64,000 nucleotides of DNA, taken from NCBI RefSeq assembly GCF_013391405.1, contig NZ_JACBFD010000016.1, positions 1-64,000 of the forward strand. Direction: 5' to 3'. The stretch comes from Staphylococcus sp. GSSP0090. GTDB lineage: Bacteria > Bacillota > Bacilli > Staphylococcales > Staphylococcaceae. Shown one piece after another: positions 50,970 to 59,720 of this stretch. Made by a program: the position numbers and the translations under genes. The first letter of the stretch is position 1; each line of letters starts with the position of its first letter. The notes beneath the pieces were generated by a model. That model had not been told where the DNA came from and did no database searches. It saw only the letters and a program-made list of their open reading frames with translations.

Positions 50970-52202
50970 ATGTTCTTTGTGAATCTTACCCCTGAAGAAT
51001 TCCAAAAATTCACACAAAATCATTTTTCACATTATACACAGTCACGTATTAATTATGAAGCGCAATACAATGCACACTTGTTAGGTGTTAAAGACGACAA
51101 TGGCGAAGTTATCGCTGCTGGCATGTTTACGGAAGCACGCGCGCTAAAATTCTTTAAATATTTTTATAGCCAACGCGGACCTGTTTTAGACTATAACAAT
51201 ATAGCACTGGTGGATTTTTACTTTAGCGAATTAACAAAATATCTTAAACAACACAATTGTCTCTATGTTTTACTTGATCCATATATTTTAGAAAACTTAC
51301 GAACTGCTGATGGCGAAATAAAGCAATCTTACGATAATCGCATGCTTATAAACACTTTAGAAAAATTAGGTTATGAACATCAAGGTTATCCTGTTGGTTA
51401 TTCAAAATCGAGCCAAATTCGTTGGTTATCTGTTTTAGATTTAAAAGATAAATCAGAACAACAATTACTTAAAGAGATGGACTATCAAACACGTCGTAAT
51501 ATCAAGCGCACTGAAGAAATGGGCGTTAAAGTTCGACAACTTCCTATTGAAGAAACCAATCGTTTTTTCAAACTATTTAAAATGGCTGAAGAGAAACATG
51601 GTTTCAGTTTCCGTGACGAACCTTACTTTGAACAATTACAAAAGGATTATCAGGGTTATGCTTCAATACAATTAGCATATATTGATTTAAGCGAATATGT
51701 TAATAGTCTAAAACAAAAATTAGACACATTAAATACCCAAATGAAAGACGTAGAAACTGCACTACAAGAAAGTCCAAATTCGAAAAAACAAAAAACGAAA
51801 CAAACACAACTTAATCAACAAATAGCCAGTACACAACGTAAAATTGACGATACCAATCAGACCATTGCAACAGATGGCGCAATCTTAGACTTAGCCGCTG
51901 CTATTTATATTTATAATGACTACGAAGTATATTATCTATCTAGTGGTTCAAATCCAGACTATAATGCCTATATGGGTGCTTATAAGCTACAATGGGAAAT
52001 GATTAAGTTTGCAAAGGCACATAATATTGATCGTTATAACTTTTATGGTATCACTGGCGATTTTAGTGAAGACGCGATAGATTATGGGGTTCAACAATTT
52101 AAAAAAGGCTTCAATGCAGATGTGGAAGAATATATTGGAGATTTCGTTAAACCAATCAAACCGTTCCTTTATAAATTAGGAAAACGTATTGGGAAATTAT
52201 AA
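50970..52202 (+). CDS. fmhA: FemABX-family aminoacyltransferase (FmhA-like)
   Basis: A 410-residue FemABX enzyme. Two GNAT-like halves are split by a long antiparallel coiled coil (residues about 240-305: YVNSLKQKLDTLNTQMKDVETALQES ... QQIASTQRKIDDTNQTI), as in FemA. MDYQTRRNIKRTEEMGVKV and NRYNFYGITG-like DRYNFYGITGDFSEDA are family blocks. These enzymes move glycine or serine from tRNA to the peptidoglycan interpeptide bridge. The ATG at 50970 has AAGGAGG before it. The symbol is chosen by the neighbourhood (near mdeA and gpmA as in S. aureus) and sequence class; FmhC is an alternative. Confidence 0.78.
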   Translation: MFFVNLTPEEFQKFTQNHFSHYTQSRINYEAQYNAHLLGVKDDNGEVIAAGMFTEARALKFFKYFYSQRGPVLDYNNIALVDFYFSELTKYLKQHNCLYVLLDPYILENLRTADGEIKQSYDNRMLINTLEKLGYEHQGYPVGYSKSSQIRWLSVLDLKDKSEQQLLKEMDYQTRRNIKRTEEMGVKVRQLPIEETNRFFKLFKMAEEKHGFSFRDEPYFEQLQKDYQGYASIQLAYIDLSEYVNSLKQKLDTLNTQMKDVETALQESPNSKKQKTKQTQLNQQIASTQRKIDDTNQTIATDGAILDLAAAIYIYNDYEVYYLSSGSNPDYNAYMGAYKLQWEMIKFAKAHNIDRYNFYGITGDFSEDAIDYGVQQFKKGFNADVEEYIGDFVKPIKPFLYKLGKRIGKL

Positions 52203-52219
52203 ACATACTGCTAAAGTTA

Positions 52220-52260
52220 TAAAAGGTTCAGGACATTTATTGATGTCCTGAACCTTTTTC
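52220..52260. terminator. Bidirectional terminator between fmhA and the ASCH gene
   Basis: AAAAGGTTCAGGACAT and ATGTCCTGAACCTTTTT form a 15-bp stem with a six-base loop; T-run on the plus strand, A-run on the other side. Confidence 0.9.
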
Positions 52261-52279
52261 ATGAAAATGCAGCATGTTA

Positions 52280-52654
52280 CTATGGAACTAAATGCATCTC
52301 AATAGCCAATGCACCCATATTAAGTTCGTCGGTTTGATTATATATTTGATAGATAGATGCCAACTTTTGAGATAGTTGCATTTCGTCATTAAAACCAACT
52401 TCCTTATTTGAATAATGTTGCAGTAATGCTTGAAATGAATCGTATACTTTAACATTATCCACCACTACCTTCATTCGAGCATCAGATGCTAAATTGGTAA
52501 ATGTTATAAAATCACCTTTTTGCACCGCTTTTCTTTTGTCATCATACAATCTAACTTCTACAGTTTTTGAACCATTATGTACTAACTGAAAAGGTTCATC
52601 GTATAAACTCATTGAATGTTCTATAAAGCTCCTCACTCCATTTCTATTGATCAT
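52280..52654 (-). CDS. ASCH-domain protein
   Basis: A 124-residue (or about 110-residue) protein with an ASCH/PUA-like beta-barrel: PFQLVHNGSKTVEVRLYDDKRKAVQKGDFITFTN is the family core (the K-T-x-E-x-R signature). ASCH proteins are thought to bind RNA or modified nucleosides. The start is uncertain: the first ATG (52654) has no good ribosome binding site, while GTGAGGAG lies about 15 bases before an internal ATG giving MSLYDEPFQ (52612). Confidence 0.72.
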   Translation of the reverse strand: MINRNGVRSFIEHSMSLYDEPFQLVHNGSKTVEVRLYDDKRKAVQKGDFITFTNLASDARMKVVVDNVKVYDSFQALLQHYSNKEVGFNDEMQLSQKLASIYQIYNQTDELNMGALAIEMHLVP

Positions 52655-52723
52655 ATAATTTAACAGTAAAATACCATAAATCTGTAAATTAAAACAGTAT
52701 ATTCAACTCAATCGTTATTTATA

Positions 52724-52760
52724 TAAAAACTGCCGGCAACGTACACGCTGTCGACAGTTA
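52724..52760 (-). terminator. mdeA-like gene terminator, ACTGCCGGCAACG family
   Basis: ACTGCCGGCAACG (52729-52741) pairs with CGCTGTCGACAGT (52746-52758) with G-T pairs and mismatch. The minus strand continues TTTTTATATAA. Confidence 0.75.
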
Positions 52761-52774
52761 TATTCATTATATAA

Positions 52775-54217
52775 TTATTTACTTTGTTCTTGTTCTATTT
52801 TACGTTTACTTTTAAGCATGAACACACTGATAAAACTAATAATAGAAATGATGACCGCAAACCAAAATGCTGCATGATAACCACTTAATAATGCTTCATG
52901 TTGAATTTGCATTGTCATTTCTTTTTTACCCATACCTTTATAGTCACTCATATTAGGTGAAAAGTTTTTGGCAACTTGACTCATAATTGTTATTAAACCT
53001 GCAGTACCTATTGAAGCTGATATCTGTTGAACCGTATTTGTCATTGATGAACCATGTGCATTCATATCACGTGATAATTGATTCATTGTATGCGTCATCA
53101 ATGGCATTAAGCCCAGTGCGATACCAATCATTCGGATAGCGTAAATTGTCGCTAATATGGCTGATGACGTATTTTCATCCATAAATATAAAGTAAGAGCT
53201 TGTCACAACAACAATCAGCATACCTATAAATGCAAGTATCTTCGCGCCATATTTTTCATAGAGAAAACCAGAAACGACTGACATAATCCCCATTACAATC
53301 GCACCAGGTAATAATATTAAACCTGATTGTAACGCAGTATCTTTCATAATATTTTGAACAAACATTGGTAATACGGTTTCTGAACCGATCATAGCAATCA
53401 TCGTAAAGGCCATGATGACAATACCTACTGCAAATTGACTGTTTTTAAATACTGAGAAATCAAGTAATGGTGTTTCCAATCTTGTCTGACGGAAAATAAA
53501 TAACACGACTAAAATTAAGCCACCAATAATGGTTATAAGAACTACAGGATCATTCCAACCATCACGTGATAAAGAACTTGTACCGTAAAGTAATCCACCA
53601 AATCCTAACACTGATAGGACTATAGATAATATATCAATAGGTGCTTTCTTATTGGTTCCGACATTTTTTACAAATTTTATCGCACCAAGAAATGTTAGTG
53701 CTGCAATCGGTGCAACGACGTGGAATAGAGAACGCCAATCAAAATACTCTACTAAATAACCTGAAAGTGTCGGACCTATAGCAGGAGCTAAACCGATGAC
53801 TAAACCAAAAGTTCCCATGTATTTACCACGTTCATGTGGTTCAAAAATATCTAAAATTGTAGTCATCATTAATGGCATCATAATACCCGAGCCCATTGCT
53901 TGAACAATTCTTGCACTTAATAAAACCGTAAAATTTGGACTAAAACCTGCAATAATGGTACCGATAAAAAATATAAAAATTGCAGTTAAGAAAACTTGTC
54001 TTGTTGAAAATCTTTGTATAATCATTGCTGATAACGGTACGACAATACCGTTTGTTAATAAAAAGGCTGTTGTCAGCCATTGTACTTGCGTATAATCTAT
54101 ATCAAAATCTTTCATTATACTTGGTAATGCTGTTGTCAAAAGCGTTTCATTTAGCAATCCAAAGAAACCACCAAACAACATCATCAATATCATTATAATT
54201 TTTGTTTTTTGCGTCAT
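52775..54217 (-). CDS. mdeA: DHA2-family multidrug exporter, MdeA-like
   Basis: A 480-residue, 14-helix drug:H+ antiporter of the EmrB/QacA (DHA2) family. Motif A-like region is LSAMIIQRFSTRQVF, motif B is LLSARIVQAMGSGIMMPLM, and motif C is GLVIGLAPAIGPTLSGYLVEYF. D and E in FGLLNETLLTTALPSI (motif D1) are usual. Location between fmhA and gpmA and length match S. aureus MdeA, which exports quaternary ammonium compounds and some antibiotics. Drug range is not shown here. Confidence 0.82.
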   Translation of the reverse strand: MTQKTKIIMILMMLFGGFFGLLNETLLTTALPSIMKDFDIDYTQVQWLTTAFLLTNGIVVPLSAMIIQRFSTRQVFLTAIFIFFIGTIIAGFSPNFTVLLSARIVQAMGSGIMMPLMMTTILDIFEPHERGKYMGTFGLVIGLAPAIGPTLSGYLVEYFDWRSLFHVVAPIAALTFLGAIKFVKNVGTNKKAPIDILSIVLSVLGFGGLLYGTSSLSRDGWNDPVVLITIIGGLILVVLFIFRQTRLETPLLDFSVFKNSQFAVGIVIMAFTMIAMIGSETVLPMFVQNIMKDTALQSGLILLPGAIVMGIMSVVSGFLYEKYGAKILAFIGMLIVVVTSSYFIFMDENTSSAILATIYAIRMIGIALGLMPLMTHTMNQLSRDMNAHGSSMTNTVQQISASIGTAGLITIMSQVAKNFSPNMSDYKGMGKKEMTMQIQHEALLSGYHAAFWFAVIISIISFISVFMLKSKRKIEQEQSK

Positions 54218-54362
54218 TTTTATCTCCTATTTATACATTCGTCATTACCACATTTATTTGTCGCATTTATGCATTATACATATAAAATGTTTATCTTACA
54301 TTAAAATAACTCAAAAAAATGGTAATTTTTACAAACTCGGGTAAAAGACAATACACAAACAA

Positions 54363-54385
54363 TAAATCGTAACGATTACTATTTA
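54363..54385 (+). promoter_or_regulatory. Zur-box-like palindrome upstream of the 34-residue protein
   Basis: The 23-bp site TAAATCGTAAC-GATTACTATTTA differs from the Zur consensus (TAAATCGTAAT-N-ATTACGATTTA) at only about three positions. It lies 52 bases before the small gene at 54437 and on the far side about 145 bases before mdeA-like, so it may control one or both. Confidence 0.65.
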
Positions 54386-54436
54386 CATTTTCGGATTTTT
54401 ACTTCATAATCAAATGTTATAAAGGAGGTTTTATTT

Positions 54437-54541
54437 ATGAAATTAGATTTACAAACTGCACGTAGAAATTTGAATAGCCCTAATATCAAAACACGTAAGC
54501 GCGCACGTAAGATTATCCAACAACATAAGCGCAGTAAATAA
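54437..54541 (+). CDS. 34-residue basic protein, putative metal homeostasis protein
   Basis: A tiny gene missed by length filters. It encodes 34 residues, MKLDLQTARRNLNSPNIKT then RKRARKIIQQHKRSK, with a very strong AAAGGAGG nine bases before the ATG. The order 'A-x-R-x-L-x-S-P-N-x-K-T-R-K-R-A-x-K-I-I' is that of a small protein family I recall being labelled putative metal homeostasis protein in lactic acid bacteria. A Zur-box-like site is upstream. The protein has 13 Lys/Arg and no Cys; one His only, so it is not an obvious zinc ligand and may instead bind RNA or a ribosome. Function unproven. Confidence 0.78.
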   Translation: MKLDLQTARRNLNSPNIKTRKRARKIIQQHKRSK

Positions 54542-54621
54542 AGTCATCACCATATCATTTCTCTACTATTTAAATATGTCCTGTGACTTTCTAAAATCTA
54601 TTATTTTCCACAATTAAAAGA

Positions 54622-54800
54622 GAGTTTAACAGAAATCAAAACTTCTAATAGAAATTTCATAATGCATCAACTTTAATTTATGTTTTTTTCATGAAATAAA
54701 AAAGAATGCTTTAAAGCAGTGTGACTTTGCATTTTTAATTCAGTTATCTATTGCATAAATAAAAGCGAGTCTGAGCAACTATTGATGGCCCAGACTCGCT
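54622..54800 (+). repeat. Intergenic element, copy F (degraded full form)
   Basis: Left module remnant AACAGAAATCAAAACTTCTA-ATAGAAATTTCATAATGCAT, then AATGCTTTAAAGCAGTGTGA-CTTTGCATTTTTAATTCAG, then CGAGTCTGAGCAACTATTGATGGCCCAGACTCG. It keeps the order of copies A and E but has lost the clean terminal repeats. Its last segment forms a CGAGTCTG/CAGACTCG hairpin. Confidence 0.6.
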
Positions 54801-54938
54801 TAATTATATGCGTAGCAATATTTCCACTTTGACAATGTATTTGATTCGCTATATATGTCATCCTACTACTACGAAAATCTATAAAAATTAATTTTTTATC
54901 CGCTTTCTCTTTTAACATTGATTGACGATTACGTTCAA

Positions 54939-55625
54939 TTATAAATAATATTTATCAATAACTTGTAAGTCATCTGTAAGTTCATAAATTAAAGGTGCAC
55001 CTGTTTTAATTTCATATCCAACAATATCTTCGTCAGAGACATTTTCTAAATACTTAATCAACGCACGTAATGAATTACCATGTGCGGATACTAGCACTGT
55101 TTTACCGTCTAATAATTGCTGAGAAATTTGATCATTCCAATATGGGATTACTCTTACTAATGTATCTTTGAGACTTTCAGATTCAGGCATAACTCGTCTA
55201 TCCAAATGTTCATATTTACGATCATTTAAATAACCTTCCCGTTGCGTTTCATCTTGTTTTGGCGGTGCAACATCATATGAACGTCTCCAAATATGTACTT
55301 GATCTTCACCAAATTGTTTACGTGCTTCATCTTTATTTAGACCTTGTAAACCACCATAGTGTCTTTCATTTATTCTCCAAGATTTAATGATTGGAATAAA
55401 TAATTGATTAGATTCATTTAATAAGTGGTAAGTCGTTTTAATCGCACGTTCAAGCAAAGATGTATATACCATATCGATTTCAATACCTTGTGCTTTTAAT
55501 TTTTTACCAGATGTTATCGCTTCATTTTCACCTTGTTCTGATAAATCTACGTCCGCCCAACCTGTAAAAAGATTTTCTGCATTCCACACACTTTGTCCAT
55601 GTCTACATAAAATTAATTTTGGCAT
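54939..55625 (-). CDS. gpmA: 2,3-bisphosphoglycerate-dependent phosphoglycerate mutase
   Basis: A 228-residue dPGM. LILCRHGQSVWNAENLFTGWADVDLSEQG carries the phospho-histidine (RHG motif), INERHYGGLQGLNK the substrate loop, and VSAHGNSLRALI the second catalytic His. It interconverts 2- and 3-phosphoglycerate in glycolysis. Staphylococci also have the cofactor-independent GpmI in the glycolytic operon, so this is a second isozyme. GAAGGAAT precedes the ATG. Monocistronic. Confidence 0.93.
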   Translation of the reverse strand: MPKLILCRHGQSVWNAENLFTGWADVDLSEQGENEAITSGKKLKAQGIEIDMVYTSLLERAIKTTYHLLNESNQLFIPIIKSWRINERHYGGLQGLNKDEARKQFGEDQVHIWRRSYDVAPPKQDETQREGYLNDRKYEHLDRRVMPESESLKDTLVRVIPYWNDQISQQLLDGKTVLVSAHGNSLRALIKYLENVSDEDIVGYEIKTGAPLIYELTDDLQVIDKYYL

Positions 55626-56001
55626 AATATTCCTTCTTTCATTAAGTAAAATTAAATTTTTTACGATATTTACAGTAATATTACAATCAGCTTATTTAAA
55701 ACATAGCACATAAACGCTTGAATCATCACATTTATGCTATCGTCATTGCTTTAATATATTAAAATTATAACAATTTACAATAATTTTTGAAATAATTGTA
55801 TTCCTTTATTCACAAAAGATACTTTCTTTTTATTTTACTGTAACCTACGTTATCAATTTAGGTGTTATAGTTGGAATCGTTGAAAAAAGCAAAGCAAATA
55901 AGGTATTTAAATTAAATAAATAGCACTTTAGATAATTAAAACACAAACCTGTACAACACATTAATATATACAGGTATATTCATTAGGAGGATTTTTTAAC
56001 T
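55626..56001. other. Divergent promoter region of gpmA and the SceD-like gene
   Basis: 376 AT-rich bases without an ORF. A TGTAAC-N5-TTATCA sequence near 55843 only half resembles a WalR box, so I do not call it. TACAGGTATATTCATTAGGAGG is the leader of the small secreted protein. Confidence 0.4.
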
Positions 56002-56370
56002 ATGAAAAAATTATTATTAGCATCTTTCGCATCAATTACAATCGCAGCTACAGGATACGGTGTAACATCAACAGCAGATGCTGCTGAAACACCAGTACAA
56101 CAATCAGCTCAATCTACTGGAGATGTATATAGTCAATTCATCGAAGCTGGTGGCACAAAAGCATTATGGGATAATATTGTAATGCCTGAATCAAGTGGTA
56201 ATCCTGATGCAGTTAATGAATTAGGGTATAGAGGTTTAGGACAAACGAAAGAAGCTTGGGGAACAGGTTCAGTTGAAGAACAAACGAAAGGTATGATTAA
56301 ATACGCTGAAGACCGTTATGGTTCAATAGATGCAGCAATCGAATTCCGTTTAGCTAACGGCTGGTGGTAA
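56002..56370 (+). CDS. Miniature SceD-like transglycosylase-fold protein
   Basis: A 122-residue secreted protein. Residues 1-27 are a signal peptide ending ADAAETP (cleavage after ADA). The remainder carries a short lysozyme-like segment: WDNIVMPESSGNPDAVNELGYRGLGQTKEAW and a C-terminal EQTKGMIKYAEDRYGSIDAAIEFRLANGWW. It matches the catalytic C-terminal part of SceD/IsaA with the glutamate in PESSGNP and the GYRGLGQT turn. It lacks the 100-residue N-terminal region of SceD. AGGAGG precedes the ATG. Whether it cleaves peptidoglycan or is a cut-down decoy is open. Confidence 0.78.
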   Translation: MKKLLLASFASITIAATGYGVTSTADAAETPVQQSAQSTGDVYSQFIEAGGTKALWDNIVMPESSGNPDAVNELGYRGLGQTKEAWGTGSVEEQTKGMIKYAEDRYGSIDAAIEFRLANGWW

Positions 56371-56429
56371 GTAACCTGTCACAAGCGTGACTTTGATATA
56401 AAACATATTTAAAACAACATAGACTAATG

Positions 56430-56476
56430 ACAAACAGCCATCACTATTTTATCTCAAATAGTGATGGCTGTTTTAA
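56430..56476 (+). terminator. Terminator of the SceD-like gene
   Basis: AAACAGCCATCACTATTT pairs perfectly with AAATAGTGATGGCTGTTT, loop of six bases, then TTAATATT. Confidence 0.9.
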
Positions 56477-56692
56477 TATTATAAAATCAAATCGCAATGG
56501 CTTCTAACCATATATTCGTTTAACGCTAATCCCCATCGTATACCATTATATAACTATAATTGGTTTTGGTTAAGTTTACTATTTTCAAAATAATCTTATC
56601 GTCATATAAATATACGACAGAATTCAATAATAAGCATAGATATTGATACCCCTGGCAATATCACCGTGGACCACGAATCAACGATAGCTTTC

Positions 56693-57562
56693 TTATTGTA
56701 TCGATACTGGTTCTGGATGTACATAAACTGAAGAAATCCCTTTTTCATGCATATGCTGTTCTACTTTGTCACAAATATGATGTGCTGCTTCCAATGATAA
56801 ATCAGATGCTACAACTATAGTGACATCTACAAAAATACTACTACCATGATATCGACCTTTGATTGACTGAACATCAATAACCTCTTCTATTTCTAACACA
56901 TAATTTTTATATGCTTCTAATTCTTGTTCATTGAATCCATCACTCAAAGTGAAGATAGATTCTCTAAAAATGCCAAAGCCCGTATATATAATAAGTAGCC
57001 CTAAGATTGTCGCTAATATGATATCAACAATTGGAAAACCAATTTGTGTGAATATTAAGCCTATCGCAGTTCCAATACTGACCAAAGCATCAGATAAGTT
57101 ATCTTTTGCCGCTGAATTTAAGGAACTGCTATTAGTGCGCGTAGCTAATTTTTGATTAATAAAGAAAACAATCAACATGATGGCACCACTGATCACACTG
57201 ACATAAATTGTGATTGCATTGGGTGTTGCATGTACTTTTGAAAAAATTCTAGGGAAATTTTCTATAACAACTTGGATACCAACAAACATGATAATAAATG
57301 AAACAAGTAATGTGGAAATATTCTCTGATTTTAAATGACCGTATGGATGATTTTTATCCGCAGGTTTAATTGATATTTTTAATCCTATAATTACTGCTAA
57401 AGAAACGATAATATCAGTCATATTATTTAAACCGTCTGCTCTTACTGCTGCTGAATCATATATATAACCAACAAAGAACTTTACTATAGACAGAATGATA
57501 TAAACAATTAAACTAAGATATGCGCCTTTTTGAGCGATTTTTAAATTCTCACTTTGTGTCAT
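56693..57562 (-). CDS. Cation diffusion facilitator, manganese type
   Basis: A 289-residue CDF exporter with six membrane helices and a C-terminal metal-sensing ferredoxin-like domain (from about residue 205). Helix 2 reads AVRADGLNNMTDIIVSLAV and helix 5 AAKDNLSDALVSIGTAIG. Both metal sites use Asp and Asn (DxxNN-x-x-D and DxxxD) with no histidine, which is typical of the manganese CDFs MntE/MneP and unlike zinc CDFs (HxxxD). PYGHLKSENISTLLVSFIIM is shared with B. subtilis YeaB. The ATG at 57562 follows AAGGTGG; a GTG at 57574 overlaps that site. Confidence 0.83.
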   Translation of the reverse strand: MTQSENLKIAQKGAYLSLIVYIILSIVKFFVGYIYDSAAVRADGLNNMTDIIVSLAVIIGLKISIKPADKNHPYGHLKSENISTLLVSFIIMFVGIQVVIENFPRIFSKVHATPNAITIYVSVISGAIMLIVFFINQKLATRTNSSSLNSAAKDNLSDALVSIGTAIGLIFTQIGFPIVDIILATILGLLIIYTGFGIFRESIFTLSDGFNEQELEAYKNYVLEIEEVIDVQSIKGRYHGSSIFVDVTIVVASDLSLEAAHHICDKVEQHMHEKGISSVYVHPEPVSIQ

Positions 57563-57793
57563 GTGTGTTTCCACCTTAATAGATATTGGATAATATATTA
57601 TGACGCATCAAAACAACATTTACAACATTTTTTATTATAAAATTATTTAATATAATTATTTTAATTATTTATTTAGCCTTTCCTAAATTTTACTATCAAA
57701 CATCATAAAAATAAAAGAAACATCAAGTGCCTTTGACGTAAAAAGATTCAACTAGGGCTGTGCTTGATTTTAGAACATTCACTTTATATCCTA

Positions 57794-58174
57794 TTAGTCC
57801 CTTAATATATATTTTGATAAGACAAAGGTAATTGGGATTGTGATGATTAATCCTGCAAACGGTGCGATGACTGACGAAATATGAAACCATTGGACAAAAA
57901 CGTATAATAATAGTGTTTGCATACCCATATTTACAATCTGTGTCAGCGGAAATTGGATAAATTTGCGCCATGTAGGTTGTACTTTATAAACAAAATAACA
58001 ATTCAAATAATATGAAATAATAAAGCTGACCACAAAGCCGCTCACATGACTGACTAAATAATTAATATCCAATAATTTTAATAAGATTAAATAGACCACA
58101 TAATAATTGAAAGTATTGATGCCACCTACTATGATGAATTTAATTACTTCATATTGCGTTTTACTTAAGCTCAT
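57794..58174 (-). CDS. GtrA-family membrane protein
   Basis: A 126-residue, four-helix GtrA-like protein (FIIVGGINTFNYYVVYLILLKL, YLVSHVSGFVVSFIISYYLNCYFVY, ending FVLSKYILRD). GtrA-type proteins are involved in moving polyprenyl-linked sugars across the membrane for wall or teichoic acid decoration. AAAGGAG precedes the ATG. No glycosyltransferase lies beside it. A 250-base frame on the same strand in another phase is a shadow. Confidence 0.85.
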   Translation of the reverse strand: MSLSKTQYEVIKFIIVGGINTFNYYVVYLILLKLLDINYLVSHVSGFVVSFIISYYLNCYFVYKVQPTWRKFIQFPLTQIVNMGMQTLLLYVFVQWFHISSVIAPFAGLIITIPITFVLSKYILRD

Positions 58175-58453
58175 TCATTTACTCCTTTATATCCTAATTA
58201 ATTTTATGTATTTTATCATTCATAAGTGCAATTTAAATGGTTCATACCATCATTTATTGCAAATATACTCATTTAAAAATGTTTTCATAATCTATTGTAT
58301 TATATAATAATGTTGACCTCATGCAACATACATTGCATCTCTTGAAGATTTTTTCTCATTGCATTTATCTTTACATATGGGATAATAATCTAGTTAAGAA
58401 ATCATACGCTTTTTCACATTACACTTTAAAGCGATTTTTAAGGAGTACTATAT

Positions 58454-59656
58454 ATGGACAAAACTTCAAATCAACGATTACCCATAACAGTTATTATTAT
58501 GCTGGGCATCATGACTACTTTTGGTCCTTTAACGATAGATATGTATGTTCCGTCACTACCAAATGTACAGAATGCTTTTGAAACAACGGCTTCTCAAGTG
58601 CAACTTACACTTTCATTCGCAATGATTGGTCTGGCAATTGGACAATTTATCTTTGGACCACTATCTGACGCTTATGGTCGCAAAAAAATAGCTTTAATTA
58701 TTATTTCATTATATGTTATTGCTTCATTCATTGCTGTATTCACTACTTCGATGGCCGTCTTACTTACCCTTCGTCTCATACAAGGGTTAACAGGTGGCGG
58801 TGCCATCGTTATTGCTAAAGCATCCATAGGCGATCAACATAAAGGGAAATCGTTAGCTAAAGGTTTAGCGTCTCTACTTGTTGTTAACGGGATTATCACT
58901 ATTATTGCGCCATTAATTGGAGGTTATGCTCTGACTGTAGCAAATTGGAAAGCCATATTTTTAATATTAACCATTATAAGTTTTGCGATTTTATTATTCG
59001 CCTTTTTTAAAATGGAAGAAACAAGAAGCTCAAACCTTTCGAAGCTTAACTTTTCAGCCATTTTTAAAGATTTCGGTTCTTTATTAAAAAAACCAGCTTT
59101 CATTATACCTATGTTATTACAAGGGTTAACATATGTGATGCTATTTAGCTTTTCATCAGCTGCACCTTTTATTACTCAAAAAATTTATGACATGACACCA
59201 CAACAATTTAGTATTTTATTCGCAATTAACGGTATTGGTTTAATCATTATGAGCCAGTTAACTGCTATGTTAGTAGAACACATTAATCGCTATTTTTTAT
59301 TAATATTACTAACGCTTATTCAAATTGCTGGTGTCATCTTAATTTGCTTCACATTAGTATTCCACTTACCGCTATGGGTACTAGTCATTGCATTCTTTTT
59401 AAATGTTTGTCCTGTTACTGGCATTGGCCCTCTGAGCTTTACTTTGGCTATGGAATCTCGAACTGGCGGTAGTGGTAATGCTTCAAGTTTACTTGGTTTA
59501 TTCCAATTTATACTAGGTGGCATCATGTCTCCACTGGTTGGATTAAAAGGAGAATATAGTGTTATGCCTTACTTAATCATTCTCATCATAACGACTATAT
59601 TCATTATATTACTCGAAATCTCATTAAAATCATTTATATCCAAAAAGCAGCTCTAA
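58454..59656 (+). CDS. Bcr/CflA-family multidrug exporter
   Basis: A 400-residue, 12-helix MFS drug exporter of the Bcr/CflA (DHA1) type. PLTIDMYVPSLPNVQNAF at the start, GQFIFGPLSDAYGRKKIALI (motif A) and LRLIQGLTGGGAIVIAKA (motif B) are all clear. Substrates may include bicyclomycin-like or sulfonamide compounds or cysteine, as in the family. AAGGAG is eight bases before the ATG. Monocistronic with a strong terminator. Confidence 0.87.
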   Translation: MDKTSNQRLPITVIIMLGIMTTFGPLTIDMYVPSLPNVQNAFETTASQVQLTLSFAMIGLAIGQFIFGPLSDAYGRKKIALIIISLYVIASFIAVFTTSMAVLLTLRLIQGLTGGGAIVIAKASIGDQHKGKSLAKGLASLLVVNGIITIIAPLIGGYALTVANWKAIFLILTIISFAILLFAFFKMEETRSSNLSKLNFSAIFKDFGSLLKKPAFIIPMLLQGLTYVMLFSFSSAAPFITQKIYDMTPQQFSILFAINGIGLIIMSQLTAMLVEHINRYFLLILLTLIQIAGVILICFTLVFHLPLWVLVIAFFLNVCPVTGIGPLSFTLAMESRTGGSGNASSLLGLFQFILGGIMSPLVGLKGEYSVMPYLIILIITTIFIILLEISLKSFISKKQL

Positions 59657-59670
59657 TTTAAAACAAAAAA

Positions 59671-59714
59671 ATGAGACCACGACTATTTTTTAATAAATAG
59701 TCGTGGTCTCTTAT
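59671..59714. terminator. Bidirectional terminator between the Bcr-like and GyrI-like genes
   Basis: ATGAGACCACGACTATTT and AAATAGTCGTGGTCTCTTAT form a 16-bp perfect stem with A- and T-runs on either side. Confidence 0.9.
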
Positions 59715-59720
59715 TTTATA

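Noticed and set aside
55840..55860. A WalR-like site in front of the SceD-like gene
   Set aside because: TGTAAC-N5-TTATCA fits only one of the two half sites, so it is no better than chance in AT-rich DNA.
57723..57971. An 82-codon frame overlapping the GtrA gene
   Set aside because: It is an alternative phase of a well-supported membrane protein gene and shows no start signal.
58321..58581. An 86-codon frame just before the Bcr/CflA exporter
   Set aside because: It covers the exporter promoter and start in another phase and has no ribosome binding site.
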